A stretch of DNA of 64,000 nucleotides, from the NCBI GenBank assembly GCA_958510875.1, contig OY294067.1:233893771-233957770 (forward strand), read 5' to 3'. The translations under genes were made by a program, and so were the position numbers. A model generated the notes under the pieces. It saw nothing but the letters and a program-made list of their open reading frames with translations, searched no databases and was not told where the DNA came from. Origin of the DNA: Endomychus coccineus (taxonomy: Eukaryota; Arthropoda; Insecta; Coleoptera; Endomychidae). Of the stretch, positions 23,971 through 34,728 are shown piece after piece. How positions within the stretch are numbered: position 1 is the first letter of the stretch; every line of letters begins with the position of its first letter.

Positions 23971-24285
23971 TATATATCAAACGCGGTTTAACGCATTTTA
24001 CGCGGAAACCGCGCGGAAAATAAAAAAATGTTATGGATGATTTTTTGTGGCAATTTTTATTTCCTACAACTTTTGTTTGAAACTTTTTTTGATAGATTGC
24101 TTGCTTTTTGAGATATTGGTTATAAATCATATATCATTTCTATATTTCACAACGCACCCCCGCGTCAGCCTTCGCATCAGTGACATCGGCTTCCAGATGT
24201 CAAAGCCCACACTTTTCCATCAAAAAATCCCGCCGTACAGAGAGGTCTGTAAAATGAGCTTTTTCCGTCTAATTTTCCTGGAGTA

Positions 24286-24888
24286 TCAAGACGAGTCTAA
24301 ATGTAATCGAATGAGTTGGAAATCTTTTGTTTTTCATAACATACAATGCAGTCACAACATACAACATTGGCTACATACACATCATACAGATCATATTTGA
24401 TAATCGTTATGAATTGAACTTGAACAATAAGTCGTGGTTTTGATATAATCGTCTGCATTAACATTCTTCAACACATTTAAAATAAACAAACTTAGTAAGG
24501 AAACTACTGAGTTAGAAATGAGGAAAATAATGAAGTTGATACGACTCTGTCGCGGTTATCGTTGGTTTCATAATGAAATTCACGCATGCAACAACGTACA
24601 ATGCATTTCACCGAGCTCGCAATGTATTATGTTGTTGATAAAGCAAAAAGTGATTATGTCTATTATGTTTAGAATAAAGTGTTGAACAATTTGCTATCAG
24701 TAAGATGCAAGTCACAGTTTACTCTAAGTAGAAAACAATCAAGCACATTACATTTTTGATTATCAACGAACCAGTAGAATAGATGATTGTAAATTATTGG
24801 AAGTTGATCGAAAGATTTGATGTTGATGGTGGTGTATTTACTGTGTTATCTACAATGAGATTAATGGCAATAATTTCTCCATTAATTA
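24286..24888. other. Unassigned AT-rich sequence
   Basis: No gene or repeat seen between the long-TIR element and mariner copy 2. Confidence 0.45.
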
Positions 24889-25922
24889 ATTTTGCGTCTT
24901 GACTAAACATTATTTCTTGCGTGGGAAAAACATTACGCAAGCCAAACCATCGCTCGATAACATTATGGAGACTCTTCACCTTCGATTGAAACGATTCGTA
25001 AGTGGTTTACTGATTTCCGTTGTGGTTGTATGACCACAAAAGCCGCCGGACGTTCTGGTAGTCCAAATGAGGCTACCATGCCAGAAATCGTCGATGAAGT
25101 CCTGGTATGCTATTGGACGATCGGCGAGTTGTAGTACACGAGATTGCTGAGGCTATGGCTATCCCAACCAAACGGGTACGGAACATTTTGCATAACATTT
25201 TTTGAATATGAGGAAGCTATCTGCCAGATGAGTGCCGCATTTGCCAACTGTTGACAACAAGCCCGACCGTGTGACAACTTCAAATTAGTGTTTGTCGATG
25301 TTCAAGCACGATAAGAAGGACCATTTGCGCAGTTTGGAAGCCATGGACGGAACGTGGATCCATCACAACACACCAGAGACCGAAGAACGGTCGAAACAGT
25401 GAACTTGTTCTGACGAATCGAAGCCGATTAACGCCAAAGTGGGTTTATCGGCAAACCAAATCATGGCCACAGTTTTTTGGGATGCAGACTGTATCATCCA
25501 TATCAATTACCTTGGAAAAGGCAAAACGATCACGAGTTGTTGGGTCGATTCGACGCCGACTTGAAGCGGAAGCGACAGCATTTGGTGAAGAAAAAAGTGA
25601 AATAGCACCAGGGCACATGTCCGCAGTCGCAATGGCAAAATTGCACAAATTGCGCTACGAATATGTTCGACATCCACCATATTCTCCATGATTTGGCACC
25701 CCGCGATTTGTATCTATTTCCAAATTTGAAGAAATGGCTCGGCAGAGATTTGGCTTCAACTATCAGGTCATCGCTATAAGACAAACGTCTTTTGAAGTAT
25801 TAGAAAAACGTTGGACAAATTGTTTTGGGCTACAAGGAGATTATGTTGAGAAATAAAATAAGTTATGAGTCAACAAATCATTTCTTGTTTAATTTTTCAG
25901 GGACTTTTCACCTTGACCTCGC
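24889..25922 (+). pseudogene. mariner transposase pseudogene (copy 2), 5'-truncated
   Basis: Similarity to mariner copy 1 begins abruptly with TTTTGCGTCTTGACTAAACA; no left TIR is found upstream. Reading through frameshifts gives QAKPSLDNIMETLHLRLKRF, then IRKWFTDFRCG-like text, then a DDRRVV.HEIAEAMAIPTKRV segment. The first catalytic block appears as MDGTWIHHNTPE, with Glu of DETW changed to Gly. A KVGLSANQIMATVFWDAD block and an INYLGKGKTITS-like segment follow. The second Asp block before SAVAMAKLHKL is altered. HPPYSP.LAPRDLYLFPNLK holds the third position, and the sequence ends KGDYVEK stop. The right end CTTTTCACCTTGACCTCG near 25904-25922 is a recognisable TIR. Confidence 0.85.
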
Positions 25923-26760
25923 ATATCTGATAATATTTGTTTTCAACCAAATCCGTTCAATCTGCTTCTCGAACCTATTGTCTCTAGATTTTATTATTGA
26001 GCAACCTTATGCTATGGTGGTAGGTGCGGTAGTCATACCAAACGTGATACTTAACATTCAATTTCATCTCTCAAAAATTATCATCTAGTGACCTGTGAAA
26101 AACAGTTGTTGAATCAAGTAAGATATCATTGGAATCAAGCATGTTCACTTGCTTAATCCAAATATTTGCTTCTAAGGGCTACCAATATTTGACCTTCAGA
26201 CGGTATGAGCTCACTGAGAGTCTACAAATATCCAAGCAAGATTTGTTTTAATCAAATAATTCATTGGAGCAGAAGAACTTTATTGAACCAGGAGAAATCG
26301 TTAAAGCACAGATAGAAAAAGATGTGGAAAGACGTTAAATTGTAACAATTACATTGAAATATTCAAAAACGACAGTTATTAATTTTCAAAAAGTAACATA
26401 TTTTGAAAACGCCCATACTCAGATATAGGGAAGGCTGGTGTGGATCATGTCAAAAAAAATCCAAAAATGAAATTCAAAAATAAAACTTCCCGTTTAATAC
26501 AACGAAATTGATACACACTTTCGGTATAACTGGGAATGTCTCCATCTTGAATACATTTTCATTGAGCAGTAGATAATCGATTGTTCGTGGAAAATAGTTG
26601 GAAATCGAAATACTTCTAATGTGCATGCTAGATGAAAGATGTTGTATCGTTACTTTCTGATTTGATTAAATTTTGCAGTTTTGAGTACTAAATAGTGCAC
26701 ACGCATGTAATGAAGAAATGTTTATTCTCGAAACTTTCACATATTCTATGATAATACGAT
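25923..26760. other. Unassigned AT-rich sequence
   Basis: No gene or repeat structure supported. Confidence 0.45.
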
Positions 26761-28450
26761 AATAAGAACAAGAAAAACGGAATTTTCTGCTGAAAGATAC
26801 TTTGAAAATAAGTAGTAGGAAAAATGTTCAACCCCGGAATTTTCAGCTTTTTCTCCGGGCTTATTAAATTCAAAGTTTATGTAGATAAAGTCTTAGCGGA
26901 ATTTAAGTTTTTCAGCCCTATTCGTACAAGGAAAAATACTTTTTAAACGTCTTGTCAAAACAAATCGTACAGGAATTTCAAACTATTTGCGAGTTGTTCA
27001 AGAAATTTTGCCGTTAAGAAAAATCAATTTTTTTTTAGAGTAACATATTTCAGCAGGAATCTACATTAAATATAAGTACTAGAACAAAATTGTAGCAAGA
27101 GAATTCTGAGCTATTTTCGAAAATCTCAACAATATGTTCCAGTGTTTCCGGAAATCTTCCTATCAAAAGAAATTTGGGAACACGAATTGTTTCAACACCG
27201 TAATATATCTCATTGAATATAAGTACTAAAAAAATCTTTTAGTTCAGGAATTTCGAGCTATTTCCGAGCTTTTAACGATACTTTTAAGCACCAGAAAATT
27301 CTCCGTTCAAGAGCAAATCCCGAATAACTCATTTTTTTGCTAGCTTATAATATCTCAGGAGGAATCTACATTAGACTACTTGAAAAAAAATTTAGCCCAG
27401 GAATTTCAAGCTATTTCCGAGCTTCCAACAATACTTTTAAGCACCAGAAAATTTTCCGTTTAAGAGAAAATTCCGAATAACTAATTTTTTGCTGACGTAT
27501 AATATCATTGAACTACTAGAAAAAAATTTTACCCCAAGAATTTCGAGCTATTTTCGAGCATATTTTCCATTTAAAAAAAATTCCTCCTCTGAAATAAAAG
27601 ATCAGAAAGGATTGTGCCAAAATTAATCAAAATCTGAAAGCAGACAAATGCTTTCTGCTTTCTGATCACGGCTTTATCTGTTCTTCGATTTATTTAACGA
27701 AGGAATACCTGGTCAAAGAAAGAACAACTGCTCAAAGAAGAATTAACTGTTCTGAGATGTTCCTTCTTTGAAAACATCGAAGAACAGATATAACCGCTAC
27801 CATAAAGTATATAAAGCAGCGGATTTACATGCTTTATGAGTGTGACTTCTTCTGTTCTTCGATTTTCCCAAAGAAGGATCAACTTTGGACAAATAAAGGT
27901 GCAGAAAAAGCTGTGTCATAATTTAGTAAGGCCGAATCTTTGTCTGATGTTCGCTTTCTTCAAAGAAGGAACAACGGCTCGGAGTTGATCCTTCTTTGAA
28001 ATAAAAGACCAGAAGAAGCTGCGTTAAAGTTTGGAAATGTCGCGGTTTTGTTTGTTGTCCGCTTTTTTCAGAGAACATACAACATGAAGATAGGAATTTT
28101 TCTAGTATTTATATTACGCTAGCCAAAAAAACGCATTTTTTGCGATTTTCTCTTAAACGGAAAATTTCCTAGGCAGCTCAAAAATATCGTTGTGAAACTC
28201 GAAAATAATTCAAATTCCTTTGCAATTTTTTTTTATAAGACATGAGTATATATTTTTCCCTTATACATATGGGGCTGAAAAACCAAAATTCTGCTACAAC
28301 TTTATTTTGATAAGCTTTCAAATTAAACTAGACCTGGAGAAAAAAGCTTTTAATTAGCTCATAATTCCGGAGTTGAACTTTTTTTCTATTGATAATTTTC
28401 AAAGTATCTCATCTCTGCTGAGATATGTTTCGTTTTTCTTGTTTTTCCCA
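26761..28450. repeat. Large foldback repeat with tandem units in the left arm
   Basis: The left arm starts AAGAACAAGAAAAACGGAA near 26764 and includes GATACTTTGAAAAT, then GTTCAACCCCGGAATTTTCAG. The right arm (28090-28450) is its diverged complement: CTGAAAAACCAAAATTCTGC, ATTCCGGAGTTGAAC, ATTTTCAAAGTATCTC and TTTCGTTTTTCTTG. The left arm is lengthened by five degenerate units keyed on GGAATTTC.A.CTATTT.CGAG at about 26972, 27101, 27247, 27401 and 27538 (spacing 129-154). The centre (27600-28090) carries its own repeats of TTCTTTGAAATAAAAGA.CAGAA and CTGTTCTTCGAT. No coding motif. Confidence 0.75.
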
Positions 28451-28735
28451 AAAGTGGAAAATTTTATAAACTGGTCGAAAATTTCTGTGATAAAATTTGA
28501 CGTCATTTTAGGGCCATTTGTTATTTCACGTCTGACATTTATGGAAACTAATAAGGCATTGTATGCGTTAGAGAAAACGCAATAACCTAAGTACCAACCT
28601 AAGAGGTACGAAAAAACGGATCTACCAACTCAGATTGAAATTTTGTCTAAAGAATGGAAAGAAAGTGAAAAAATTAGGTTTACTATGAATCGGTGACAAA
28701 TAAATTTAAGAATGCCCGGAAATCTTACATTATAC

Positions 28736-29042
28736 AGGGTGCTATAACTTTTTTGGCCCATTTTATCTCAACAACTACCCATATCGCTGCCACTGGTTGG
28801 AAGAGAGAGTTTATACCGATACATTTTATGACACCTCTTGTGCTCATACTGTGTACCAAATATCGTTGAAATTTTAGACGACCTAGAAGAAATTATAAGA
28901 AAACGTTTATTTTTTCAAACTTTAACACTCGGTATATCTTCCTTAAATGTCCCTAAAATGGAAAAATCCATACAACAAACTGGCATCATTTTAGTAAGTC
29001 TATTATTCTTAAAGTTTGTTCATTTAAAAATAAGTCACCCTT
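28736..29042. mobile_element. Possible small MITE
   Basis: TACAGGGTGCTATAACTTTT near 28734 and CACCCTTATAAAATC near 29036 could be degenerate ends of a TA-inserting MITE of about 0.3 kb. The terminal match is short and imperfect. Confidence 0.3.
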
Positions 29043-29044
29043 AT

Positions 29045-29985
29045 AAAATCAAATAGTAAATATTTCATCAATTATCACATACCGAATCTACACTCAAATG
29101 ATCATACTAACAAGAAACATGTTTCTACAGTTTTTCATATTAAATGTTTAAATGCAATAGGTAATTATTCGAAGTAATACAAATGATATTGTGGGAAAAC
29201 ATACCACAAATGAAAGACGTTTAATAACTGATGCATGATGTAGAAACATACCGTAACCAGAGATTAGAAATACAGATCTTACACTTATTCAAATGTTACA
29301 TGCCACAAAGTTGTTGTTAAGTTGTAAACACTGTCATATATTGTTAGTGGAACTAAATAGTTCCCTCAATGTGTTAGTCCTTAGATTCTCAATTATCAAT
29401 TACAGGTTCCGTTTTTTCCAGGTGCGTCCACGTGATTGCATTAAAATAAAGTTCACAATTTTAATATATGTGTATGATGTCAAAATGTTATCAAATTAGC
29501 CATGATTATCTGAAGCTCACTGAAGATTGAATATAATGACTACATCATCAATGTAACACACTAGATGTCTTGTAATTAAAATTTGATTATTTCAGTCTGT
29601 AGATTCTGCAAGTTGGTCGGTGATCAAAAACCGTATGACTGGTTAGCAAACATATTGGACTACATATTTACGATTTTGTAAACTTCATGGCAACAATGTT
29701 TGAATTGATAATATAAGCCCTTTGTTATTGATTATGCAACTGGGTACATTTTATTGACAGATGATTTTCAGAGGATGTGGTTGATAAAATGTATATTTAG
29801 TAATCTCTAACTTAATAATATTTGTCAATTCTAATAAAGGGTTTACTTTTGGTGCAAGATAATGATTTTTGTTATATTCACGTTTCTCTGCCAACTATTT
29901 ATTTGATACATTTTTGCAGGGATTAACGATATGGTGTAGGTACTAGGTACATCAGAAATGCGACTGATAAAGAGAATAACAAAGT
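29045..29985. other. Unassigned AT-rich sequence
   Basis: No gene or element supported. Confidence 0.45.
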
Positions 29986-29993
29986 ACAGACAG

Positions 29994-31036
29994 CAGTGGC
30001 GGAACTTCAATTTTTTGGCCCCCCCGCAAAATATTATTCGGGCCCCTACTACAAAAGAAACACAAATTTTTATAGATATTTTTATTAAAAAATAACAAAA
30101 TTGCATTATTAACAATTAAACATTAACCAAAGAAAATACATTTAAAATTTAAAATCCTTCCTCCTGGATTTCAAATTTGCAAAATCTCTAATCACATCTT
30201 TTGTTTCCATATTTGAATTAAAAAATAAAGCTGAAAATATAACTTACCTACTTTCACAGTTCATACTTAATATTTATTTAATATTTTGTAACGAATTCGA
30301 GTTGAATGCAAATTTCAAAGTTACCCACACATTCACAAGATATAGGTATCTTAAAATTAACAAACTTAAAATCTAATAGAAAAGTAGAAGAGGGTGGAGT
30401 TTACAAATTGGTAGGTTCTTATTGGTGACAGGAAGGAAGTGGTGGAAAACATGCATTACTGAGGAATGTGTAAGAAGAAAGGTTCAAATACTTCAAATGG
30501 AAAAACCCGAATTGTCGATGCGCCAAGAAATGATCATAAATAACATCTGGAGAGGTATCATAAATAATAAATATTTGAGTTTGTATAGTTCTGAAAACAT
30601 GAAACAAATGAACTTACCTACCGGAGGGGACGAAACGGTGACGAGACGGTTGTAAAATTGGGAAGTACATACATAATTAAATAATATAAAATAATATATA
30701 GTGGTGGTAATTAGCGACGTAACACTGTCACTGATCAACCTACCCAAACAATTTTCGACAAGTGCTCTGAAGAGTGTCAGAGAGGGCCTTTTTCTTTGTT
30801 TTCAGGCAGCCGAGTCAGTGCGTCAAAACAAAGTAATGACAAACAGATGTGGGAGGTTGCAATACTTGCTAAGGGTTTTAAAATGTTTTGTATTAGAATT
30901 GTTTGTTTTTTTTTGCGCTTGGAAAAGTCGGTTATCAGTTTCGAGAATGTTTCACTCTTTTCATGATGCATTTGGGCCCCTATAGCTCTGGGCCCCCCCG
31001 CGTTGCGGGGTCCCGCGCATTGTAGTTCCGCCACTG
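29994..31036. mobile_element. Non-autonomous hAT-type element with 8-bp target duplication
   Basis: Ends CAGTGGCGGAACTTCAA and TTGTAGTTCCGCCACTG are inverted repeats. They are flanked by a perfect 8-base direct repeat ACAGACAG (29986-29993 and 31037-31044), the hallmark of hAT insertion. Subterminal G/C blocks GGCCCCCCCGC and GGGCCCC near the left end are mirrored near the right end (GGGCCCC, GGGCCCCCCCGCG). The interior is AT-rich with short frames (for example 30422-30655 and 30701-30985) that carry no transposase motif. The CAGTGGCG terminus is shared with the two larger hAT elements downstream. Confidence 0.92.
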
Positions 31037-31044
31037 ACAGACAG

Positions 31045-34000
31045 GGATTGCCACTTCGCCTGTTTAGAGTTTGGTGTTCATTACAATCTTCACTTAAAAG
31101 CACCGATATGATATTATGGTCTTTAATTTGTGTTTACCCGTTTATCTGTTCCAAGTATTTCATTTATGCTTCGAATGAATATTCACTCAACGCTTTATAA
31201 TAGTTGTCGATGAAACAGCTGAGTTATCTGGGAAAATGTAGGCGTTGGCGTTGTTAGGTACTATAGTTATCAAGTTAAAGAATGAACAGGCAAATGATGA
31301 GTCAGGTAGAAATTGCCTTTAAACTTCCGACCGTTGTTTCTGCGAACGCCCACAAATTAGTCGGTTTTAAATTACCATTATTTACCGTACTTTGTTCACT
31401 TACACCGATCCAAATGACGTTTATATTAAGTATTATGTGTGCATACCGTATGCACCAGGTTGTTGCGTGGTTACTTCAACATGAGTGGAGATTCAAAATT
31501 GATAAAGTCATATTTTGTTTTTCGATTTCAATGATAAATAGATCCTCTTTCTTGTCAGAAGATTCAAGAGAAGCTTAAGTTATGAGGGAAAATATTGTGT
31601 CAGAATTCAGACAAGTCGCACACTTCAATATGACGATGTTTCAGTTGAAAATGTTGAGGGTTGGAACTTGGAAGCCGCAATTTCATCAAGTTTGTAATTT
31701 TGGTAAATAGGCAGTTAATCATGGGGCCTGCTTATCCTCCAATCTACCTTTTTCGCGAGTCTGATTCTTTCCTTGGTAGCGGATTCTCATTAAAAATAAT
31801 ATTTCCAGAATCTACCACCAACGAATTCAAAGTTTCCATAGATATTATCACATTTTCCATGTTAAGGTGAACATGGACAAAATGCTTCAAATCTTATGCC
31901 TTTAAATTCATCATGTACCATAGGAGGATTATCATTATCAAGAAAGATGTTTTCTTCATGTACAGTACTGATCTTTGTTCTGAAGATAAGTTGTGCCTAA
32001 GACATTGGGAAGGCCCATATTTTAGAATGACCAGTCGCCATATATACAAACGCGCCTAGCTACTATTCGTTCTACGATCTCGCGATTCAGAAATGTCAAT
32101 AACTGATGAAGTTATCAAAATCAAATTCCTAGTTTCTCTCACGTCTCAACTGTTTCTGAGTTCTACGTTTGGAATAATTAGTGATTCCATTTCTCGAATC
32201 AAATCAAAGGTATGAAACTTAAAAAGTATTTTGGAATAAGTAAGTAAGATGAACTAAGCAAGCTACTTGATCCATTTCTGGTTGACACACACCGACAAGC
32301 CACAACAGCTTATCATCTCATCATCAGTTCTTAACGGAACCATAACAAGAATAGTTAGTCAAACTTCCTTGAGAACCAAATACCAATACCTCCCATTAAC
32401 GTAGTTCTCTTCTTTTCAAGCTTAATTATCACATTGGATATCGACTTCTAAGAGAGCTAACATCTTTATTACAATTAATGTATTAAATCGCCATAGCTGA
32501 ATGGATATTTTTCGGAAAATGGTTTTGAGTAATAACTTTAAATGACCGTACAATGCTCGTAATCTTTTAGAAACGCTTTCAGTTTGATTTATTGCAATTC
32601 GAAATTTTCAATTGAAGCAGGCATTATGAAAGAGTGTGCATGATTGACAATTTAGAACGAAAAATTGAAACCGGTGTATAACCAAATGAACGCAGTTTAT
32701 TGTATTTTCACAAACAAGCCCAGAATGTCACTTAGATGAATTTAATGGAGATTTATGTGCAAGGCTCCAATAAGCACTAACTATTTTCAAATGGATTGAT
32801 CTTTCGCAAAGCCATCAGTAGGTAAGTATACTTTCATTTCGTTCAATACTTGGACATGTACCTACCGACAGCTATAAGTTATAACTCAACATTTAACAGG
32901 AAACCGTTTATCATATTGAATCGAAATTAGAATATTATGTTCAATTATTTATCGTTTCCAAAGGTTGAGGTTTGTAAATGGTCTTTTACAGCAATATACT
33001 GACTACCGAGGGAGTATGTATGGACAATAACGCATTTTTTTCAAGATACAATAGGGGCCAAAATATACAACTGATATTTTTTTTTCAAAGGGCTTCGCAG
33101 CTTTATATGATTCGATACTATATCCGGAAATATTTGGTTCCACGATAATGGCAATTATAGATGATGCATAATAATGCTGATGCTTCGGCATGACATTTGT
33201 ATTGAAAGTGGTAAACATTAGTACCTCAAGTACCTACCGGGGAGTACCAACCCCTATAATACTTCAAGTAGTACTCGAGGTAGTACTATACTCCAAATTT
33301 ATGGAAGTAGCATTTTGTAATATTGAATCGAATAATAATATAAAGAGACATTGAATATAGAGTACAGTTCCACTCATAGAACAACTATATCAGTGTTCGT
33401 ACCTTAGAGGATATAACAGATGGTTGAAGATTAGACAGACCTGTACCTCTTTAGTGGCAGTGAACTTTCGACTTAAATCTACTTTCTCACAGGATTATTG
33501 ATGGTACCAGTTTTGCGTGTTACAAGACCTAAAAATATAGATATGAATGGACCAAAAACAAAGTTCCATAGTACAATATGTGTTATTCGAGTATCGAGCT
33601 TATGTGAAACCAAAACAGTACTTTTGTCATCAAGAACCAAGAGCCAAGTACTTAGAACCAAAATCAAGAAAAAATATAAGTCAGGAACAATATAAGTGAG
33701 CTGATATTAGATGATACGGGAACGTCTTTCAGTTAGGAATATATCCATTCTAAACAAACAAGACTGATTTCAACAAAACTTGACCATTACAAAAAAACGA
33801 AATGAGTTACTTGACATATTTATTCAAGGTTAGAATCAAAATATTGCGTTACAATTTCCATCATAACCTAAGCCATAGCATAAGAAATATGCGATCAACC
33901 CGGAACCTTGTATTAATGAAACAACAAAATGGGATTTCGTTTCTGACTCAAATTTGTTCAGATGTTTAAACTTTATTTGGCAATATTTGTTGATGCTATA

Positions 34001-34547
34001 CATGTTATACATACATATATATTTTTTGTCACCAGAATAGTATGTCTTTGATAATGACTGCATAGCAACTTCTACTTCTGGAGGCACCGGAATGCCTCAA
34101 TTTCATCTCTATATGTATTGAAATAGGAATATTCCTTTAAAATTCTGTAATTCCAGACCAATAAAATGTTGATAAAAGTGTCACAATGAATAAAAATAAG
34201 CTTAGAAGTAATAAATTCAATAGACTCGCAAATAGGTATAATCATGGTAGGAGTTTCTATAAGATTCTACAAATATTCTTTTAAATTTCTTCGAATGATA
34301 CATTTTTTAAATTCTGCATTATGTTGTGGACCATCATAGTATTTACAACCGTTATGAAAGGTGTTCTTTCGATATAGGGCATGGAATGTGTGCTGCTCGG
34401 GAATAAAATATGATTTATTGCATGTATCATACTTAATTATGAACTATACAGCTTCTAGAAAATAATGTTTGAATTCTATAAATAAAATAGCATAACTCAT
34501 AAACATGATAAACTATAATGTTCACACTATGGATATATTATAACACT
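31045..34547. other. Unassigned AT-rich sequence
   Basis: No gene recognised; the 98-residue frame at 31282-31578 has no known motif. A short cluster of GTACC/GGTAC words with local dyads (AGTACTCGAGGTAGTACT) lies at 33220-33295. Confidence 0.45.
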
Positions 34548-34728
34548 ATTGGTAAAAAATAATCATTCTTATCCACTAAAAATACTATTAAAGTACTGAG
34601 AACTTTTCGGCTACCAAGTAGCTACTTGGTAGCCCAGTTTACTCTGATGATGGCTACTTGGTAGCCGAAAGGTACTTTGATGGTTTTTCTAGTGGATAAG
34701 TGTGATTATTTGTTATCAATTGTGACAT
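34548..34728. mobile_element. Inverted pair of PLE 3' ends
   Basis: The right half (plus) reads ACTCTGATGATGGCTACTTGG, then TAGCCGAAAGGTAC, then CTAGTGGATAAG. The left half contains the complement of the same end: CTTATCCACTAAAAATAC, GTACTGAGAAC and TTTTCGGCTACCAAGTAGC. The halves meet near 34630. Comparison with 54812-54900, where the same end follows a GIY-YIG frame, identifies it as Penelope-like. Confidence 0.7.
34644..34671 (+). ncRNA. Candidate hammerhead-like core (best copy)
   Basis: CTGATGAT is followed by a perfect GGCTAC/GTAGCC helix with a TTG loop and then GAAAG. CUGANGA, helix and GAAA is the order of the hammerhead ribozyme catalytic core; an extra U sits at the base of the helix. 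A GTAC...GTAC inverted element in the neighbourhood may provide another helix. Self-cleavage is untested. Confidence 0.45.

Larger units (their letters stand above)
21568..24283. mobile_element. Outer TIR element with TA target duplication, containing a second transposon
   Basis: The left end TA|CTCCAGGCAAATTAGAC (TA at 21566-21567) mirrors the right end GTCTAATTTTCCTGGAG|TA (TA at 24284-24285). Complementarity continues through TGTACGGCGGGATTTTTTGG on the left and CAAAAAATCCCGCCGTACAG on the right, and through GCGGGGGTGCGTTGTGA on the left and TTCACAACGCACCCCCGCG on the right. The right half holds an extra block (23973-24150) with GCGGAAACCGCGCGG. No transposase belongs to this outer element; the inner insertion at 21708-23970 supplies the only coding region. 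Confidence 0.8.

Noticed and set aside
30422..30985. Open frames inside the 29994-31036 hAT
   Set aside because: No hAT or other motif; the element is best described as non-autonomous.
31282..31578. 98-residue open frame with hydrophobic stretch
   Set aside because: No motif, signal or splice context to support a gene; chance frame likely.
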